A stretch of 64,000 nucleotides of DNA, from NCBI GenBank assembly GCA_905147135.1, contig LR990057.1, forward strand, positions 6,820,001 through 6,884,000. The letters are read 5' to 3'. A program made the translations under genes and the position numbers. The notes beneath the pieces are model-generated. The model was not told the DNA's origin. It did not search any database and saw only the letters and a list, made by a program, of their open reading frames with translations. Source of the stretch: Blastobasis lacticolella (lineage: Eukaryota > Arthropoda > Insecta > Lepidoptera > Blastobasidae). The stretch's first letter is position 1; every line of letters starts with the position of its first letter. Positions 8,890 through 18,261 of the stretch are shown one piece after another.

Positions 8890-10310
8890 TTACTCATCTC
8901 ACCCCGTGCTGATTGCACTATGGCAGACGTGCGAATACATCAGAAAGAGATTTTAAAAATCCTGCGGAGTCTAGACGTGAACAAGGCTAGTGGACCTGAT
9001 GGTATACCAGCGACGGTCTTGCGTAGATGTGCCTCTGAGTTGTCTCCTATTCTCACACGCCTGTTTCGACTCTTACTTAAGACTGGTATTGTAGCTAAGT
9101 CGTAGAAGCTTGTCAATGTGTAGCCCGTGCCTAAGAAGGGCAGCCGCGCTGACCCTGCCAACTACCGCCCTATTTCAGTCACCTCCATTCTGTGTAACAT
9201 TATGGAGCGTGCACTGAACAACAAACTTCTTGCGCATCTCGAAGGTAACGATCTCCTCAGCGATTACTAGTACGGATTCCGCCGTGGTCGGTCGACTGGG
9301 GACCTTCTGGTGTATGCCACTCATATATGGAGTGAGGCTATTGAGAAGCATGGCGAGGCCCTTGCTGTGTTGCTCGATATCTCCATGGCCTTTGATAGGG
9401 TTTGGCACGTAGCCCTTCTAAGCAAGCTTCCCTCATTTGGTATTCCTGTTGGCTTTTGCACCTGGATTCCGGACTTTCTGAGTGGACGATCAATCCGGGT
9501 AGTTCTCGATGGTTACTCATCTGACCTTTAGGCTATCCACGCGGGAGTTCCGCAGGGGTGGGTTCTGTCCGCGACTCTTTTTTTGCTGCATATCAACGAT
9601 CTTCTAGTACCCGGTACCCTTAGGTACGCTGACGACAGCACAGTAACGGATAGCTATCTCTCAGAGGCAAAAGCTAACAGGAACGACATTCAGTCTTGTC
9701 GAGAGGCCATGGTTAGGCGTTTGAACGAAGCTCTCAAGGCAGTCTCCGACTGGGGCGAAGCCAATCTAGCGGCGTTCAACGCTACCAAAACACAGGCATG
9801 TTTGAATTCCGCCAAACGGAGTCCATTCCATTTAACTCCAGCTTTCCGGGATATGGAAGCTGTGGAAGTTACCGACAATTAACAGCTCCTTGGTGTTGAT
9901 CTATCAACCAATCTTAACTTTGGATAGTACATCGAATCCAAAGCTAAGACTGCAGCCAAGAAACTTGGTATCCTCTCGAAGGTCAGGCGGTACTTCACTT
10001 CAAAGCAGTTGCTTCAATTATATCAAGCACAAGTCCCATCATGCATGGAGTAGGTACTGCTGCCATCTCTGGGATTGCTTCATATTTATGTTGTGGATCT
10101 TCCAGCTACTTGCACGAGCCGCTTTGGTTCAACCTTTATAATGCGAACGGCTAAGGAATAGAACGCGTTGCCTGCGAGTGTGTTCCCTAATCTGGATGCC
10201 TTCAAGGCTACAGTGAATAGGCTGTTCCTAGACAGGCATGCTCCATCTTCGACCGCATCGTCACTTATCACCAGGTGAGATGGCGGTCAAATGCCTGGAT
10301 AGTATTAAAA
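8890..10310 (+). pseudogene. jockey-like LINE, RT-domain relic
   Basis: One frame (codons starting at 8920) reads the reverse transcriptase of a non-LTR element: LRSLDVNKASGPDGIPATVL, NYRPISVTS, YGFRRGRSTGDLL, LDISMAFDRVWH, AGVPQGWVLSATLFLLHIND, the catalytic YADDST, then a downstream NATKTQACLNSAKR region. Seven in-frame stops interrupt it at 9103, 9121, 9268, 9529, 9880, 9925 and 10051, six TAG and one TAA, with no frameshift in that span. After about 10080 an internal deletion joins it to the C-terminal NALPASV region and the 3' end (ctccatcttcgaccgcatcg). The endonuclease is missing. The copy is dead and reasonably old. Confidence 0.9.
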
Positions 10311-10317
10311 AAAAAAA

Positions 10318-10402
10318 CGGAACGGATGAAACGGGTAGTATGGCGCGGGTTTATACTTTTTACCGGAACGGATATGAACGGCTAGTACAGCGCAGGCCTA
10401 TT
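10318..10402. repeat. imperfect palindromic repeat (taccggaacgg)
   Basis: Contains aaaacggaacggatgaaacg and later taccggaacggatatgaacg with gctagtacagcgc. Related in inverted orientation to 5455-5525. Confidence 0.45.
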
Positions 10403-10677
10403 GACAATAAAAAAGATAATACTGTCTTGTGTTGCCGGCGCGGAGCTGATGTTCTGATTTCGGTATTTAGAAGCTCTTGGCGGATTTTGTTTGGAACTTT
10501 TGACCTACTACACAGCTGGGAAACCATTTGTTTTGATGTTCATCATATCTATGACTAATATGAATTTACGATCCTTAATTTGTCATTAAAGGTCGTAAAT
10601 TCCGTCAAATGCAAAGCAGTCATTTTGTATTTGGGTTATCCATCCCAAAGATGGCAGCAGTAATGAACATAGAGTTC

Positions 10678-10682
10678 ATATG
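10678..10682. repeat. target-site duplication, left (ATATG)
   Basis: ATATG directly precedes the 5' LTR, and the same five bases follow the 3' LTR at 14527-14531. A perfect 5-bp duplication is the expected footprint of a Ty3/Gypsy integrase. Confidence 0.95.
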
Positions 10683-10820
10683 TGTCATGAATCTATGCAT
10701 TGTCTGTGTTTTTGATCTGTCAATGTCTCATTGTGAAACTAGATATGTCGTATAAATTATCTAAAGTTTTTAGCTGATTAAAGCCAAGATTCTAAGTTGG
10801 TTTTGTCGTTTTATGTATCA
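10683..10820 (+). repeat. 5' LTR, 138 bp
   Basis: Starts TGTCATGAATC and ends TATGTATCA (TG...CA). Base-for-base identical to 14389-14526. A TATA-like tataaat lies at 10751-10757. The segment 10768-10782 (ttttagctgattaaa) is the exact reverse complement of the primer site. Confidence 0.97.
10751..10757 (+). promoter_or_regulatory. TATA-like box in the 5' LTR
   Basis: The bases tataaat are the only good TATA match in the LTR. Usual spacing would put the start near 10780. A start at 10768-10771 would leave the self-complementary segment at the very 5' end of the RNA but needs a spacing of only about 17-20 bases. Confidence 0.5.
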
Positions 10821-10821
10821 A

Positions 10822-10836
10822 TTTAATCAGCTAAAA
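10822..10836 (+). promoter_or_regulatory. primer-binding site complementary to the element's own LTR
   Basis: The bases tttaatcagctaaaa begin two bases after the LTR and are the exact reverse complement of LTR positions 10768-10782. The site does not start with the TGG complementary to a tRNA CCA end. This matches the self-priming arrangement established for Tf1/sushi-type elements, in which the RNA's own 5' end primes minus-strand synthesis. Self-priming here is inferred. Confidence 0.65.
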
Positions 10837-10837
10837 T

Positions 10838-13800
10838 ATGCCTATCGAAAAAGAATCGGCAAAAGCCGAAACTTCGCTATCAAAAAACATCTCTCGTTAT
10901 CTACGTCCCGAACGGTTCGACACAGAGCCTGAATCCTCGGCTGCAGACCTCAAATGGCAGCATTGGTTGTCAACATTTCAAAATTTCATTTCAGAAGAAG
11001 GAAAATTGGATGAAAAGTTAAAATTAAAGATCCTGGTAAACCATCTGTCACCAAATATATTTGCTTTTATTCGTGAATGTGACTCATATACAGTGGCTAT
11101 AGATGTATTGACAAAAATCTACATAAAACCCAGGAACGAAATACATGCGCGCCATGTACTGTCAACGAGGAAACAGCAATCAGGAGAATCCCTTACCGAA
11201 TATATACAAAACTTGAAGAAACTATCTTTTGATTGTGACTTCAAAAATGTGACTGCAAAAGAATACAAAGACGAATATATACGAGATGCATTTATATCAG
11301 GTCTGATATCTTCGAATATACGGCAAAGATTGTTGGAAAACTTCACATTAGACCTGGACAGAGCTTTGAACCAAGCAATTACTCTCGAAACCGCCGAAAT
11401 AAATAATCAAACTTTCAACTCCAGTGGTCTTACAACGTCACCGGCGAGCCTAGCTTTAGTTCAACCTAAGAACGCGCGTAATCCACGTCGCTGCTTTTTC
11501 TGTGGTTCAGAAAACATACACCCACGGTTTAAGTGCCCAGCTCATAACGCGACATGTCAGCTGTGTTCTAGAAAGGGGCATTACGCCAACGTTTGCCGAT
11601 CGTCTAAGTCAGGAAGCACTGTTAATGCTGTGACCGTAGAACAAGACACTGACGTGAAAACTGAAGACGGTTTTACAGCTTCCATTTCGGCTGCGGTACC
11701 CGCCAGCTTACGAAAGGCTACTGTATTAATATTAATCAACGACCTCCGTGCGGAGGCACTTATCGACACAGGGAGTTCAGTAAGTTTCATTGACGAACGC
11801 TTAGTAAAGACGATGAACCTAAAAAGCAAGAGAGTTTACCTACCGATTACACTGGCCTCAATGAATAACGTATCTTTTGCGAGTGGCTTATGTCATGTTA
11901 CTATAAAAATTAATGAACACACTTACAAGCACCAACCTTTACTCGTCGTCCAAAACCTTTGCTCGGACGTAATAATAGGCCATGACCTATTAAGAAAACA
12001 TAAATCTTTAAATTTTGAATTTGGTGGCGATAAGGATCCTCTACAAGTATGTAGCGTTATGCAATCTACTATACCGCCGGCATCTATCTTTTCGTCCATG
12101 ACTCCAGATACAAAACCAATTGCAGTCAAGTCTAGGACGTTTTCCGAAGAGGAGAACAAATTTATCAAGACCGAAATCACGAAACTACTAGAAGATGAAG
12201 TTATAGAGCCGAGCATTTCGCCGTGGAGAGCTCAGGTGCTAGTGACAGGTGGCACCACGCATCGGAAACGCATGGTGATCGATTATTCTCGCACAGTCAA
12301 TCGCTACACCGAACTAGACGCGTTTCCTTTACCTAAAATTGAGTCAGTTGTAGCCAAGGTATCTAAATACAATCACTTCAGTCAAATTGATTTACAATCA
12401 GCCTATCATCAAGTACCGATTCTTGAAAAAGAGCGAGCTATGACTGCTTTCGAGGCTTGTGGAAATCTCTACCAATTTACACGCATACCGTTTGGTGTCA
12501 CTAATGGCGTGGCAGCCTTTCAAAGAGCGCTTCACTATGTTATTGAGACCGAGAACCTTAAAGGAACATTCGCTTATTTGGACGACGTCACCGTCTGTGG
12601 GAAAACAAAAGAAGAACATGACAATAATCTCCAACGATTCATGGATGCGGTAGAGAAGTACAACTTGACGCTTAACAAAAATAAATGTGTATTTAGTAAA
12701 GATAAAATTAATCTTCTTGGCTATACGGTGCATAATAATTGTATCAAACCTGACGAGGATCGCTTACAACCACTTCTATCCCTGCCTTTGCCGGAAGACT
12801 CTGCTTCTCTTAAACGAGCTCTTGGCATGTTGGCTTATTACAGCAAGTGGATTCCGAACTTCTCATCCAAAATTCAGCATTTGATAAAGGCAAAATTGCC
12901 ATTAAATGAAGAAGCTGAGGAATGTTTTCAGTTTTTGAAAACTGAAATTGCTAAGTCGGCCTTAGTGTCAGTGAACGATTCGGATATGCTGACAGTGGAG
13001 ACAGATGCTTCCGAATATGCAATCGCTGGCAGTTTATCCCAAAATGGTCGACCTATTGCGTACTTCTCTCGTTCACTAAATGATTCGGAAAAGAAACAGT
13101 CGTCCATAAAAAAAGAAGCGTGCGCAATAGTCGAATGTGTGCGGAAATGGCGACATTTCTTAATTGGCCGCCAGTTTTTACTTATAACTGATCAAAAGTC
13201 TGTCGGTTTCATGTTTGATCAAGTTCATTGTAGTAAAATAAAAAATGAGAAAATAGAAAGATGGCGGCTCGAACTGTCTTGTTATAAATACGATATAATG
13301 TACAGACCTGGCAAAGAAAACGTTATCGCTGATACTTTATCGAGAATATTAGCTCACATGAACCCTAGCAAACTCTATGAACTCCATGACTTTCTTTGTC
13401 ACCCAGGAATCGGTAGAATGTATCACTGGGTTAGATCGAAGAATTTGCCTTATACTATTAGTGATGTGAAAGCTATGACAGCATCTTGTTCGGTATGTGC
13501 TCAAATTAAGCCACGTTTTTTGAAATTAAATAACCAACTTATAAAGGCCATGAGTCCTTTCCAGCGACTAAGTATCGACTTCAAAGGCCCCTTACCGACA
13601 AATACCCAAAACAAATACATACTCACGATCATAGACGAGTATTCCAGATTTCCTTTTGCGTATGCATGCAAAGATCTTACGGCCAAGACTGTAATAAAAT
13701 GTCTAAAGGATTTATTCTTCACTTTTGGCGCTCCATCTTACATTCATTCCGACAGAGGGACTGCTTTTATGTCTAATGAAGTCAAAGAATTCCTTACTGC

Positions 13801-14362
13801 TTTTGGAGTGGCTACCAGCAGAACGACTCCATATAACCCAGAGGGTAATGGGCAAGTTGAGCGCCTCAACGGCACTCTATGGAGAACGATTCAGCTATAT
13901 GTAAACTCGAGACAACTACAAATTTCTAATTGGGAGAAAGCACTACCCATAGCTCTACACTCCATTCGTTCATTACTGTGCACCGCTACCGGAGAGACAC
14001 CCCATGAGCGTTTATTCTCTCATCCTCGGAAATCACCAACGGGTGAATCAATCCCGTCATGGCTAATGTCTCCAGGAACGGTTCTTATGAAGAAAAACGT
14101 TAGATCGACTAAGTACGATCCGCTAGTAGAAGAGGTAGAGCTCATACATGGGAATCCGTCGTACTCCTACATAAGATTACCAGACGGCAGAGAGTCGACA
14201 GTGTCAAATAAACAGTTAGCTCCGCTTCCGGTCCATGAAACATCTGAATCAGAAGATGAGCCAGAGGAAGAGACTAGAGATTTGGATTCGCCACTACAGT
14301 TGCGAAGGACAACTCGAGAGCGTAGACCTCCAGCTCACCTTCGGGATTTCGTGACTGATTAA
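10838..14362 (+). CDS. gag-pol polyprotein of the LTR retrotransposon
   Basis: A single 1174-residue frame without frameshift or stop. Residues 1-215 are Gag-like and helical. Two zinc knuckles follow: C219-x2-C222-x5-H228-x4-C233 and C240-x2-C243-x4-H248-x4-C253. The aspartic protease has D310-T-G-S-S. The reverse transcriptase (about 445-640) has D518 and the YLDD box at 580-583. RNase H keeps D723, E760, D785 and D832. The integrase has H855, H863, C884 and C887 for zinc binding and the triad D914, D972, E1008 with the standard 35-residue spacing. The C-terminus is acidic, then basic (RRTTRERRPP), with no visible chromodomain. The domain order PR-RT-RH-IN is Ty3/Gypsy-type. The start is the first ATG after the LTR. 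Gag and Pol would be made as one protein, as in Tf1. All key residues are present, so it may be functional. Confidence 0.97.
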   Translation: MPIEKESAKAETSLSKNISRYLRPERFDTEPESSAADLKWQHWLSTFQNFISEEGKLDEKLKLKILVNHLSPNIFAFIRECDSYTVAIDVLTKIYIKPRNEIHARHVLSTRKQQSGESLTEYIQNLKKLSFDCDFKNVTAKEYKDEYIRDAFISGLISSNIRQRLLENFTLDLDRALNQAITLETAEINNQTFNSSGLTTSPASLALVQPKNARNPRRCFFCGSENIHPRFKCPAHNATCQLCSRKGHYANVCRSSKSGSTVNAVTVEQDTDVKTEDGFTASISAAVPASLRKATVLILINDLRAEALIDTGSSVSFIDERLVKTMNLKSKRVYLPITLASMNNVSFASGLCHVTIKINEHTYKHQPLLVVQNLCSDVIIGHDLLRKHKSLNFEFGGDKDPLQVCSVMQSTIPPASIFSSMTPDTKPIAVKSRTFSEEENKFIKTEITKLLEDEVIEPSISPWRAQVLVTGGTTHRKRMVIDYSRTVNRYTELDAFPLPKIESVVAKVSKYNHFSQIDLQSAYHQVPILEKERAMTAFEACGNLYQFTRIPFGVTNGVAAFQRALHYVIETENLKGTFAYLDDVTVCGKTKEEHDNNLQRFMDAVEKYNLTLNKNKCVFSKDKINLLGYTVHNNCIKPDEDRLQPLLSLPLPEDSASLKRALGMLAYYSKWIPNFSSKIQHLIKAKLPLNEEAEECFQFLKTEIAKSALVSVNDSDMLTVETDASEYAIAGSLSQNGRPIAYFSRSLNDSEKKQSSIKKEACAIVECVRKWRHFLIGRQFLLITDQKSVGFMFDQVHCSKIKNEKIERWRLELSCYKYDIMYRPGKENVIADTLSRILAHMNPSKLYELHDFLCHPGIGRMYHWVRSKNLPYTISDVKAMTASCSVCAQIKPRFLKLNNQLIKAMSPFQRLSIDFKGPLPTNTQNKYILTIIDEYSRFPFAYACKDLTAKTVIKCLKDLFFTFGAPSYIHSDRGTAFMSNEVKEFLTAFGVATSRTTPYNPEGNGQVERLNGTLWRTIQLYVNSRQLQISNWEKALPIALHSIRSLLCTATGETPHERLFSHPRKSPTGESIPSWLMSPGTVLMKKNVRSTKYDPLVEEVELIHGNPSYSYIRLPDGRESTVSNKQLAPLPVHETSESEDEPEEETRDLDSPLQLRRTTRERRPPAHLRDFVTD

Positions 14363-14379
14363 GGGGGGTTTCTTTAAGC

Positions 14380-14388
14380 GGGGGAGAA
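14380..14388 (+). promoter_or_regulatory. polypurine tract
   Basis: The bases gggggagaa abut the 3' LTR directly, in the position of the plus-strand primer of LTR retrotransposons. Confidence 0.85.
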
Positions 14389-14526
14389 TGTCATGAATCT
14401 ATGCATTGTCTGTGTTTTTGATCTGTCAATGTCTCATTGTGAAACTAGATATGTCGTATAAATTATCTAAAGTTTTTAGCTGATTAAAGCCAAGATTCTA
14501 AGTTGGTTTTGTCGTTTTATGTATCA
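14389..14526 (+). repeat. 3' LTR, 138 bp
   Basis: Identical over all 138 bases to the 5' LTR and followed by the ATATG duplication at 14527-14531. It contains the same TATA-like box and self-complementary segment (14474-14488). It lies about 510 bases upstream of the likely start of the kinase-like gene, in the same orientation. Confidence 0.97.
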
Positions 14527-14531
14527 ATATG

Positions 14532-15037
14532 CATCATCATATATATCATGGTTGCCCAACCAGTGAACACTCTACGAACGTTACTATAGGTTGCGCTTTT
14601 CTGGTGTTAATCCTACAATAGAATTTATGACGTTTTGCGTAGGTAATTAGGTTGAAAGCTTCACTGATATTTATATCATGTTGTATTTGTTGACTTGTAT
14701 AATGGAGTGATAGACATTGTCTTCGGACAAAACTCCTTGGCTAAAAAAATACTGATATTTATTTTAGAGCAGCAGTAAATTGTAGTTGTATCTTACAAAT
14801 ACATTTTGTATTTAGTTGTTCATAGAAAAATCGCGATGTAAAAGTTTTAACTGAACCTAAACATACTTTATTTTACTTGGGCAGAACTTTTCGGAACTTT
14901 TGAGATTAGAAATCGGAATAAAACGCTACATGCTGCCGGCACCACTGAAAACTGTCACTGTCAATGTCAAATATGCTGCGACTGACGTCTGACTGTACTG
15001 ACTCGTTCAGCACGAAGCAAAAACTTTTGTTTTGTTT
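14532..15037. other. gap between retrotransposon and host gene
   Basis: About 500 bases holding the probable upstream promoter region of the next gene. A tgtcactgtcaatgtc word and a gacgtc half CRE are seen at 14955-14990. No coding sequence. Confidence 0.5.
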
Positions 15038-15042
15038 TCAGT
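15038..15042 (+). promoter_or_regulatory. candidate arthropod initiator (TCAGT)
   Basis: TCAGT about 300 bases upstream of the start codon of the kinase-like gene, in a stretch without a TATA box. TCAGT is the common arthropod initiator. The start site has not been shown. Confidence 0.35.
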
Positions 15043-15338
15043 CAATTGGTACTGTAAAACTATTAATTGAGAAGTTAAAGTTATTGTAAGAATCTTTAAT
15101 AGGAAAGTAACGAGCACAAAAGCTCTGACAAAAGTCAAAAGAGATTATCAGAGTTAATAAATTTCGAGAATGTCGCGGTACTTGAAGATTCAGTTTCAGT
15201 GCAATGCAGCAATCACGTAATCAACGTGATAATAACATCACAAATGAGTACCACCATTAGTAACAAATATTAAATAAATGGCAATGAAATGAAAAAGCCA
15301 TGCTCTGAAATTTGTGAGATAACAAATGATCTGAAACA

Positions 15339-16634
15339 ATGAGACTTCTTTATTTTTGCAAATGGGCTTGCTCACAGTTACGCAGATCTATCAAGCGTAG
15401 GGTTATAGTAGTTTTCTCTGGAATCACTTTATTCGTCACTTTTTTTCATTGGAACTTCTCTTGCCCAAGAAATGTAACTTTGCACCTTATACAAAATCTA
15501 GTGAGTATCTGCTACACTACCTAAATTGATTTATTTTGTTAAAATTTCCATAATGTGGGTCATAGTAATTATAATTTTCACAACTTAAAATATGTTCTAA
15601 GTCTGATATAACCTTCATTCCAGTGTACAAGCTTTGCCAGTGGAGAGACATTTGGAAACCTTTGTAAAGGATTATGCCAGCCAGAAGCGGTTTCGTCACT
15701 GTCTTGCCGTGTTGACCACAATAGGAAATCAGCAGTGTTTACTGGAACATGGTTAGAACAAAGCGTTATTTTAAAATCTGTTAAGAAAGTATTGATGGAA
15801 AAAGATGATACTTTTTTTAAAGATGATAAGGATAAAATTGTAAAAACTATTATTAAGTCAAAGTTTAACATGACCATTGATAACTATAATGCCAAAAAAC
15901 TTCTTGCTATTCAATCCAGTTTAAAAACTAGTGGACAAGTTGAGGTTGAAAATATTTTGTCACTGTTACAAGATAACGAATATATGGCTTTATTATTGTA
16001 TGAAGAATTTGGTATTTTTCCCCAACTACTTGGTTCATGTGGTCCAATGTATGCTGTTGAAAAGGTCAACACAATGTCAAGTTTTAGCCATTTAATTTCA
16101 CTGTATGATAGTCGTGAAGAATGGATAAGGCGTGTTAATGTGTCGCTAATGATTATGGACTATATTAAACATGTAGAAACAGAACTTCCAGAGCCATTGA
16201 TGATTTGTAATGCAAACTTGGACAATTTTGGTATGACAGATGATTTTAAGAAAGTTATTTATCTCAATCTAGATTCAGTCCACCCATTGAGTGTTGCCAG
16301 TAAGCTGACTAATGATGGATCTGCCTGTAGAGAGCACAGTGACTGTGATTATCTGCACTGTAGGTCATTTTGCAATTTGATCTCATTAAAATGTCAGCAT
16401 GGGGTAGTGAATAATAATTTGCAGATTGTTTGTGAGAGGATATTCTTAGGGTGGGTATTATCAGGGCGGGTCACTGTACCAGGGTTACTTCTGGGCCCGA
16501 GAACACCACGAGTCCTCACAGAGTTGTTGGAGCAGTGCGCTAACCCTGATAGCGACAATGGGATGCCCAGAGCTCCAGCTTCTAAGGAAATCAGAACTAG
16601 GCTTTACAATTTACTTACATATCTTAGAACATAA
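15339..16634 (+). CDS. DIPK1/FAM69-type divergent protein kinase, two coding exons
   Basis: Exon 1 is 15339-15500 (54 codons, phase 0), followed by donor GTGAGT at 15501. Acceptor TTCATTCCAG ends at 15623 and exon 2 is 15624-16634, giving 390 residues. The start is the first ATG after an in-frame TGA at 15327. Residues 22-36 form a signal anchor (RVIVVFSGITLFVTFF) behind basic pairs R15-R16 and R20-R21, as in the ER-resident type II FAM69 proteins. The luminal part starts cysteine-rich (CTSFASGETFGNLCKGLC). VILK supplies a candidate ATP-site lysine, CNANLDNFGM stands at the catalytic loop and LNLD at the DFG position. A C-terminal CREHSDCDYLHCRSFC block matches the family's conserved cysteines. 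Typical members are about 420-430 residues. Substrate and activity are unknown. Exon structure is predicted. Confidence 0.85.
15501..15623 (+). other. intron of the DIPK1-type gene
   Basis: A 123-base intron with donor gtgagt and acceptor ttcattccag, phase 0. Joining the exons gives an uninterrupted frame that reaches the first conserved cysteines of the family. Confidence 0.8.
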
Positions 16635-16665
16635 AACATTGCACCTGTGATATTATCATGTAGAA

Positions 16666-16671
16666 AATAAA
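16666..16671 (+). terminator. polyadenylation signal AATAAA
   Basis: AATAAA lies 32 bases after the stop codon. If used, it gives a very short 3' UTR. Another aataaa is at 16850. Confidence 0.6.
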
Positions 16672-17059
16672 TTCTAAGATGTAAAAACACAAGTCACTAT
16701 AAAAGTACATATATAAATGTTACTTCTTACTAATAGTTTTGTCATTATAGTTTTTCCTTTTTATAAACTCAATGCTTTAATGTCTATAAGAGTAATGACT
16801 CTTATTCTATGCAGTTATTGTTATTGAATCACAATCTAGTCCAATAGGGATAATAAATATATAAAACACTTGTATGACTATGACTTTCTATATTGATTTA
16901 GAATAATTTTCATTGTTAAACTTACAACAGATAATTTAAATTGTTGACTTAAGACATGTGGTGTTAGGCAGAGTGGAAAAGCATCAACTTACTCAGAAGA
17001 TTTTTTTTTAAATACATTGGATTAGAAGGCAATGAAATAAAATTAATATTATTATTATT
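16672..17059. other. intergenic, nothing recognised
   Basis: AT-rich sequence with no gene. It ends in a short tta/att repeat at 17045-17058 that serves as the tail of the next LINE fragment. Confidence 0.5.
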
Positions 17060-17420
17060 CCTGTCTGTCCTGCCTGTGTATCATTATCCTCAACCCATTG
17101 ACATTCTCAATTAATTAATTTTGGTTTTCTTAAAATGTTCATCCAATCGATTCTTAAAGGCGTTGGTACTCGGTGCTGATATAACTTGCTCAGGTAACTT
17201 GTTCCAAGGTGCCACGACTCTGTTGCTGAAAAAATGCTTGTGCGGGTTGTTGTTGGAGAAACTTCGTACCAATTTCGAGTGGTGACCTCTTAATCGAGTG
17301 TTCTGATCTCGCTTTAATGTTCTTTACATCATAATGTCCGTTTAAGATTTTGTACGTTTCCATTAGGTCTCTACTTTGTCTCCGCTCGTGTAGCTCAAAA
17401 CTCCACATTTTCTTTCATTG
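17060..17420 (-). pseudogene. CR1/jockey-type LINE, C-terminal fragment
   Basis: On the minus strand the frame reads HERRQSRDLMETYKILNGHYDV, then an FFQQQSR region. After a frameshift at about 17200 it reads LPEQVISAPSTNAFKNRLDE. This is the standard C-terminus of insect non-LTR polymerases. RT is absent. A short TAA/TTA tail lies at 17045-17058. Confidence 0.85.
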
Positions 17421-17521
17421 ATACAACGCTTTTGTTTATACGACTCTTATGTCCTCACTTTATAAGATATGGTATTAGTAATAGAAGAGGAATGCTAATA
17501 AAGGGCTTTGCTGTATTAGAA

Positions 17522-17670
17522 ACTAGCGACCCGCCCCGGCAACCAACCATTCTTCCTCATGAATCACTGTATTGGTGAAAACCACATGAAAATCCGTTAA
17601 GTAGTTTTTGAGTTTGTCGCGGACGTTCAGACAGAAAGACGCGGCGTGAAACTTTGTTTTATAAGTAGTT
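17522..17670 (-). mobile_element. Helitron-like repeat
   Basis: Starts aaactagcgacccgcccc, contains catgaaaatccgttaagtag and ends near actttgttttataa. Same order as the copies at 22084, 40187 and 53190. Family named only by its CTAG-type end. Confidence 0.5.
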
Positions 17671-17819
17671 GATTACGTGACATTAAGTACAGCGGACATT
17701 TTGTTGAACTACCCACATAACTTCCGGTGGATGTACAAAATATGTGCACCTTTGCCGTTAATTATTATGTTGTTTTGGGTATAAATGATGTATATACGAG
17801 TATGTTGCGTATACGAGTC

Positions 17820-18030
17820 AAGTTTGCCAGAGGTCACGAAGATTGGCAGCGTGATGTCGCTCTGCGCGAGAACGCATGCGCGCGGCCGCGGGCGACCTTC
17901 CCGCGTCCTCAGCGAGTGCCAGTCGACGGCGTACGCCGCTTTGCCGCACATGTAAACAGTCGCAAAACATAAACACTTTCTCCCTCGTATGTGCTCCCGC
18001 CGCGGCACACGCGACCGACCCCGTCCGTGA
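17820..18030 (+). promoter_or_regulatory. CpG-rich candidate promoter / first exon
   Basis: Sharp GC and CpG enrichment in AT-rich surroundings. Contains an NRF-1-like palindrome (cgcatgcgcg, 17872-17881) and ends at a good splice donor (aagt|gtgagt near 18030). No start codon followed by a convincing protein is seen, so it may be a non-coding first exon. No partner exon was identified. Confidence 0.4.
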
Positions 18031-18261
18031 AGTGTGAGTGATGTGCGTTAGTTCTCTCGGATTTTGATTAGCCAGCAAAAAAGGTTCGTACAATCGGTGC
18101 GCCAGAACACACAGCACTTTCTAATGTTTGTTATGCGAGTTGTACAATTTTGGACCTTATTAGCACGCACGTAACTAATTAACTAACCTATAACAACGTA
18201 CAATTCATATCTGTGTGACAAGACTGTTTTTGTGGTCCCACGTGCCGGTAGGAATCACCAG

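Larger units (their letters stand above)
10683..14526 (+). mobile_element. complete young Ty3/Gypsy-type LTR retrotransposon
   Basis: A 3844-bp element with two identical 138-bp LTRs, a primer site, one gag-pol frame, a purine tract and a 5-bp target duplication. No envelope frame is present. Zero differences between the LTRs, together with every catalytic residue kept, points to a very recent insertion that may still be competent. Layout: 5' LTR 10683-10820, primer site 10822-10836, coding 10838-14362, purine tract 14380-14388, 3' LTR 14389-14526. The leader between the LTR and the start codon is only 17 bases, which is unusually compact. I cannot assign a named lineage from sequence reading alone. 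Confidence 0.97.

Noticed and set aside
14532..15330. Additional upstream coding exon of the DIPK1-type gene
   Set aside because: An in-frame stop at 15327 precedes the chosen ATG, and no acceptor with a conserved peptide is seen upstream.
17709..18117. Overlapping open frames on both strands in the CpG-rich segment
   Set aside because: High GC removes stop codons, and the frames are arginine/alanine-rich shadows without protein features. The segment is better read as a promoter or first exon.
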